Source of the DNA: Bombella apis
Lineage (GTDB): Bacteria > Pseudomonadota > Alphaproteobacteria > Acetobacterales > Acetobacteraceae
NCBI RefSeq assembly: GCF_018221685.1
Contig: NZ_JAGJTM010000004.1
Coordinates: 186,001-250,000 of the forward strand
Direction of reading: 5' to 3'
Length of the DNA stretch: 64,000 nt
The notes beneath the pieces are model-generated. The model did not search any database. It was not told where the DNA came from and saw only the letters and a list, made by a program, of their open reading frames with translations. Positions 62,531-64,000 of the stretch are shown here, one piece after another. The position numbers and the translations under genes were made by a program. How positions within the stretch are numbered: position 1 is the first letter of the stretch; each line of letters starts with the position of its first letter.

Positions 62531-63999
62531 GACGAAAGCTCTCCAATGGCCATGACAGTAATGTCATCGGCCGGATCAATATTGGCACCTCCCAGTCCGA
62601 CCCAGAATTTTCCAACCGTGAAGCCGGTGCGGTCCGGTGGGGAGAGGGTTGAGGGGCCACCAACAATCATGTTGGTTCCGTTATGGAATGGCGGAACCAT
62701 TATCGACACGGTGTCGCTGGTGAAGGATTGCGGAAAGGTGACCCTGTCTCCATGGGCTGCCTTTATGGTGAAAACCTGCATCATGAGCGGTGCGCCGGAT
62801 GGGCTGCGTATGTTCAGCAGGACGTGGCCGTTCGGTGTGGTGATGGCCCCGTTCAGTGAGAGGGAAAAGACCCGGAAGATGTTGCCCTTGTTCAGGACAA
62901 TATCGCCGGAAACGGCTCCCGTGGTCTGGTTCCGTGCTGTCTGGAGGAAGAGGCCCGTATCATCGGTCGTGGCACCGATCTGCCTGCTCAGTGTACGGCC
63001 ATCATAGTCATAATGGCCTGATGCCACGATGTTGCTGCTTCGGGGGAGGGTATCCAGCAGTCCGCCCATGCCATCTGGCTGGCTGATGAAAGCTGTATCA
63101 GTCTGCCATGCCAGAGCCAGCAGGGGGCCGGCCATTGGTCCGGCTGCTACATTGCCGCTGATGAGGCCAGCAGCACCGACCGTTCCGCCAAGGCCTGTAC
63201 GGAGCGGGCCGGAGGTACCGGCCGTGTTGGCAAATATGTTGTTGCGGATGATGGCGCCAGTGGGCCTGTTGAGATAGATGGCCGTTCCCGGATTGGCAGT
63301 GGAGCCGATATCCTCAAAATGATTGCCTTCAATTTCGACAAACTGGCAGCTGTCCGAGACATAGGCGGCATAGACCGGGTTGCCCGTTCTGGCGGTTGAT
63401 CCATCACGGGATACAAGGTTGTTGCGGACCTGTACGCCATGAGCCGCCACGATGCCGATGGATCCACCCCCGTTGCGTCCGTGCGTATTGTTGTTGGAGA
63501 GGATGTTTCCCGTAATGAGGATGTTCCGCTGGATCAGCCCGTCTGCACTTTTCTGGTCTGTCGTCGTGATGCCAATGCCCCCGTCGGCATTGTCGTGGAC
63601 ATGATTGTTGGCGATCAGGATGTTCTCGTTGGCGGGCTGGTCGGAACTGTCGGCATAGACGCCGATCCCGTCATGGTTGCCGGAGACCGTATTACCTGTG
63701 GCCCCGCAGCGGCGGCAGCCCATGTAGAAGACGAAACCGCCATCGGTGTGACCGGTTGATAGGCTGTCCGTGAACCAGCAGTTGTCAGCCGACCAGATGA
63801 ACTGGGGGCTGTTGCCGCCATCCAGCAGCGTGACGTTGGTAATGAGGCTGTTGCTGATGAACCCCAGAGAAAGCGGCCAGTTGAAGGTGTTGCGGATCGT
63901 GATTCCGGAAATCAGCAGATTGTCGATCCGTGTTGGAAATGAAGGCATATCAGGCGTATTGTCTGTATGGCTCAGCGTGTTGGCGCATATGCCGCCACT
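62527..63999 (-). CDS. phage tail spike protein with parallel beta-helix (5' end outside window)
   Basis: At least 490 residues, open through the right edge. The first part is a right-handed parallel beta-helix of Asn/Gly/Ile-rich rungs (IANNHVHDNADGGIGITTTD, ILITGNILSNNNTHGRNG, IEGNHFEDIG, IIRNNIFANT), typical of tail spikes and polysaccharide lyases. A Gly/Thr-rich C-terminal domain of about 200 residues follows. It probably binds or cuts host surface polysaccharide. The N-terminal virion-binding part lies beyond the window. Confidence 0.75.
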   Translation of the reverse strand, partial: SGGICANTLSHTDNTPDMPSFPTRIDNLLISGITIRNTFNWPLSLGFISNSLITNVTLLDGGNSPQFIWSADNCWFTDSLSTGHTDGGFVFYMGCRRCGATGNTVSGNHDGIGVYADSSDQPANENILIANNHVHDNADGGIGITTTDQKSADGLIQRNILITGNILSNNNTHGRNGGGSIGIVAAHGVQVRNNLVSRDGSTARTGNPVYAAYVSDSCQFVEIEGNHFEDIGSTANPGTAIYLNRPTGAIIRNNIFANTAGTSGPLRTGLGGTVGAAGLISGNVAAGPMAGPLLALAWQTDTAFISQPDGMGGLLDTLPRSSNIVASGHYDYDGRTLSRQIGATTDDTGLFLQTARNQTTGAVSGDIVLNKGNIFRVFSLSLNGAITTPNGHVLLNIRSPSGAPLMMQVFTIKAAHGDRVTFPQSFTSDTVSIMVPPFHNGTNMIVGGPSTLSPPDRTGFTVGKFWVGLGGANIDPADDITVMAIGELSS

Positions 64000-64000
64000 T

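Larger units (their letters stand above)
60458..64000 (-). mobile_element. prophage, late/lysis end (continues beyond the window)
   Basis: Seven closely packed or overlapping minus-strand genes with lysis and tail features run from 60458 to the right edge: tail spike, tail-fibre-assembly-like protein, spanin-like pair, holin-like protein, P5-like protein and a small membrane protein. The left boundary lies between ynfA (60364) and 60458. No integrase, repressor or attachment repeat is in the window, so integrity and insertion site cannot be judged. Confidence 0.8.

Overview
The window reads as a chromosomal segment of an alphaproteobacterium, most likely an acetic acid bacterium (Acetobacteraceae). 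The supports are a GC-rich background, a ThDP-dependent 2-keto-acid decarboxylase of the PDC/IPDC type, a Hint-domain exported protein of a kind common in that family, a carbohydrate-selective porin (OprB), the order hisB-hisH-hisA-hisF-hisE-HIT, and phoU-phoB-phoR. The species cannot be fixed from the sequence alone.

Layout. 1-8.4 kb: end of alkB, a secreted unknown, L-serine dehydratase, then a minus-strand operon phoU-phoB-phoR-hydrolase-TIM-barrel isomerase with a Pho-box-like repeat in front, and a divergent esterase whose twin-arginine motif is broken. 8.4-13.8 kb: an accessory stretch of exported proteins bordered by very AT-rich DNA. It holds a double-glycine leader peptide, a Hint-domain protein and a 5'-truncated autotransporter. 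13.8-16.5 kb: a LysR regulator divergent from a decarboxylase that carries Ala where the catalytic Glu should be. 16.6-21.1 kb: tRNA-Glu, a HIT protein and a histidine operon in which hisA is in frame with a GNAT acetyltransferase. 21.2-25.1 kb: nitroreductase, UbiH-type hydroxylase and an AT-richer halogenase-like flavoenzyme. 25-36 kb: housekeeping genes (RluA-type synthase, ftsK, rsmD, rluB-type synthase, tadA, azlCD, htrA, threonine aldolase, folD). 36.3-41.5 kb: a complete tripartite efflux cassette (emrA, emrB, tetR, outer-membrane factor) with a palindromic operator candidate in front. 41.5-57.7 kb: a DnaA-box-like cluster, YfdX, OprB, NCS1 permease, outer-membrane protein, NhaA, QueH, glycerate kinase, MscS channel, AI-2E-family permease, PepSY membrane protein and a GNAT acetyltransferase preceded by very short ORFs. 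57.9-60.4 kb: secreted unknowns and small membrane proteins. 60.46 kb to the end: the late/lysis end of a prophage, transcribed leftwards (tail spike, tail-fibre-assembly-like, overlapping spanin-like pair, holin-like, P5-like).

No CRISPR array, rRNA or insertion sequence was seen. The least conventional items are the double-glycine peptide with its island, the decarboxylase active-site substitution, the GNAT-HisA fusion, the halogenase-like enzyme without a biosynthetic cluster, and the palindrome plus short-ORF region at 56.8-57.2 kb.
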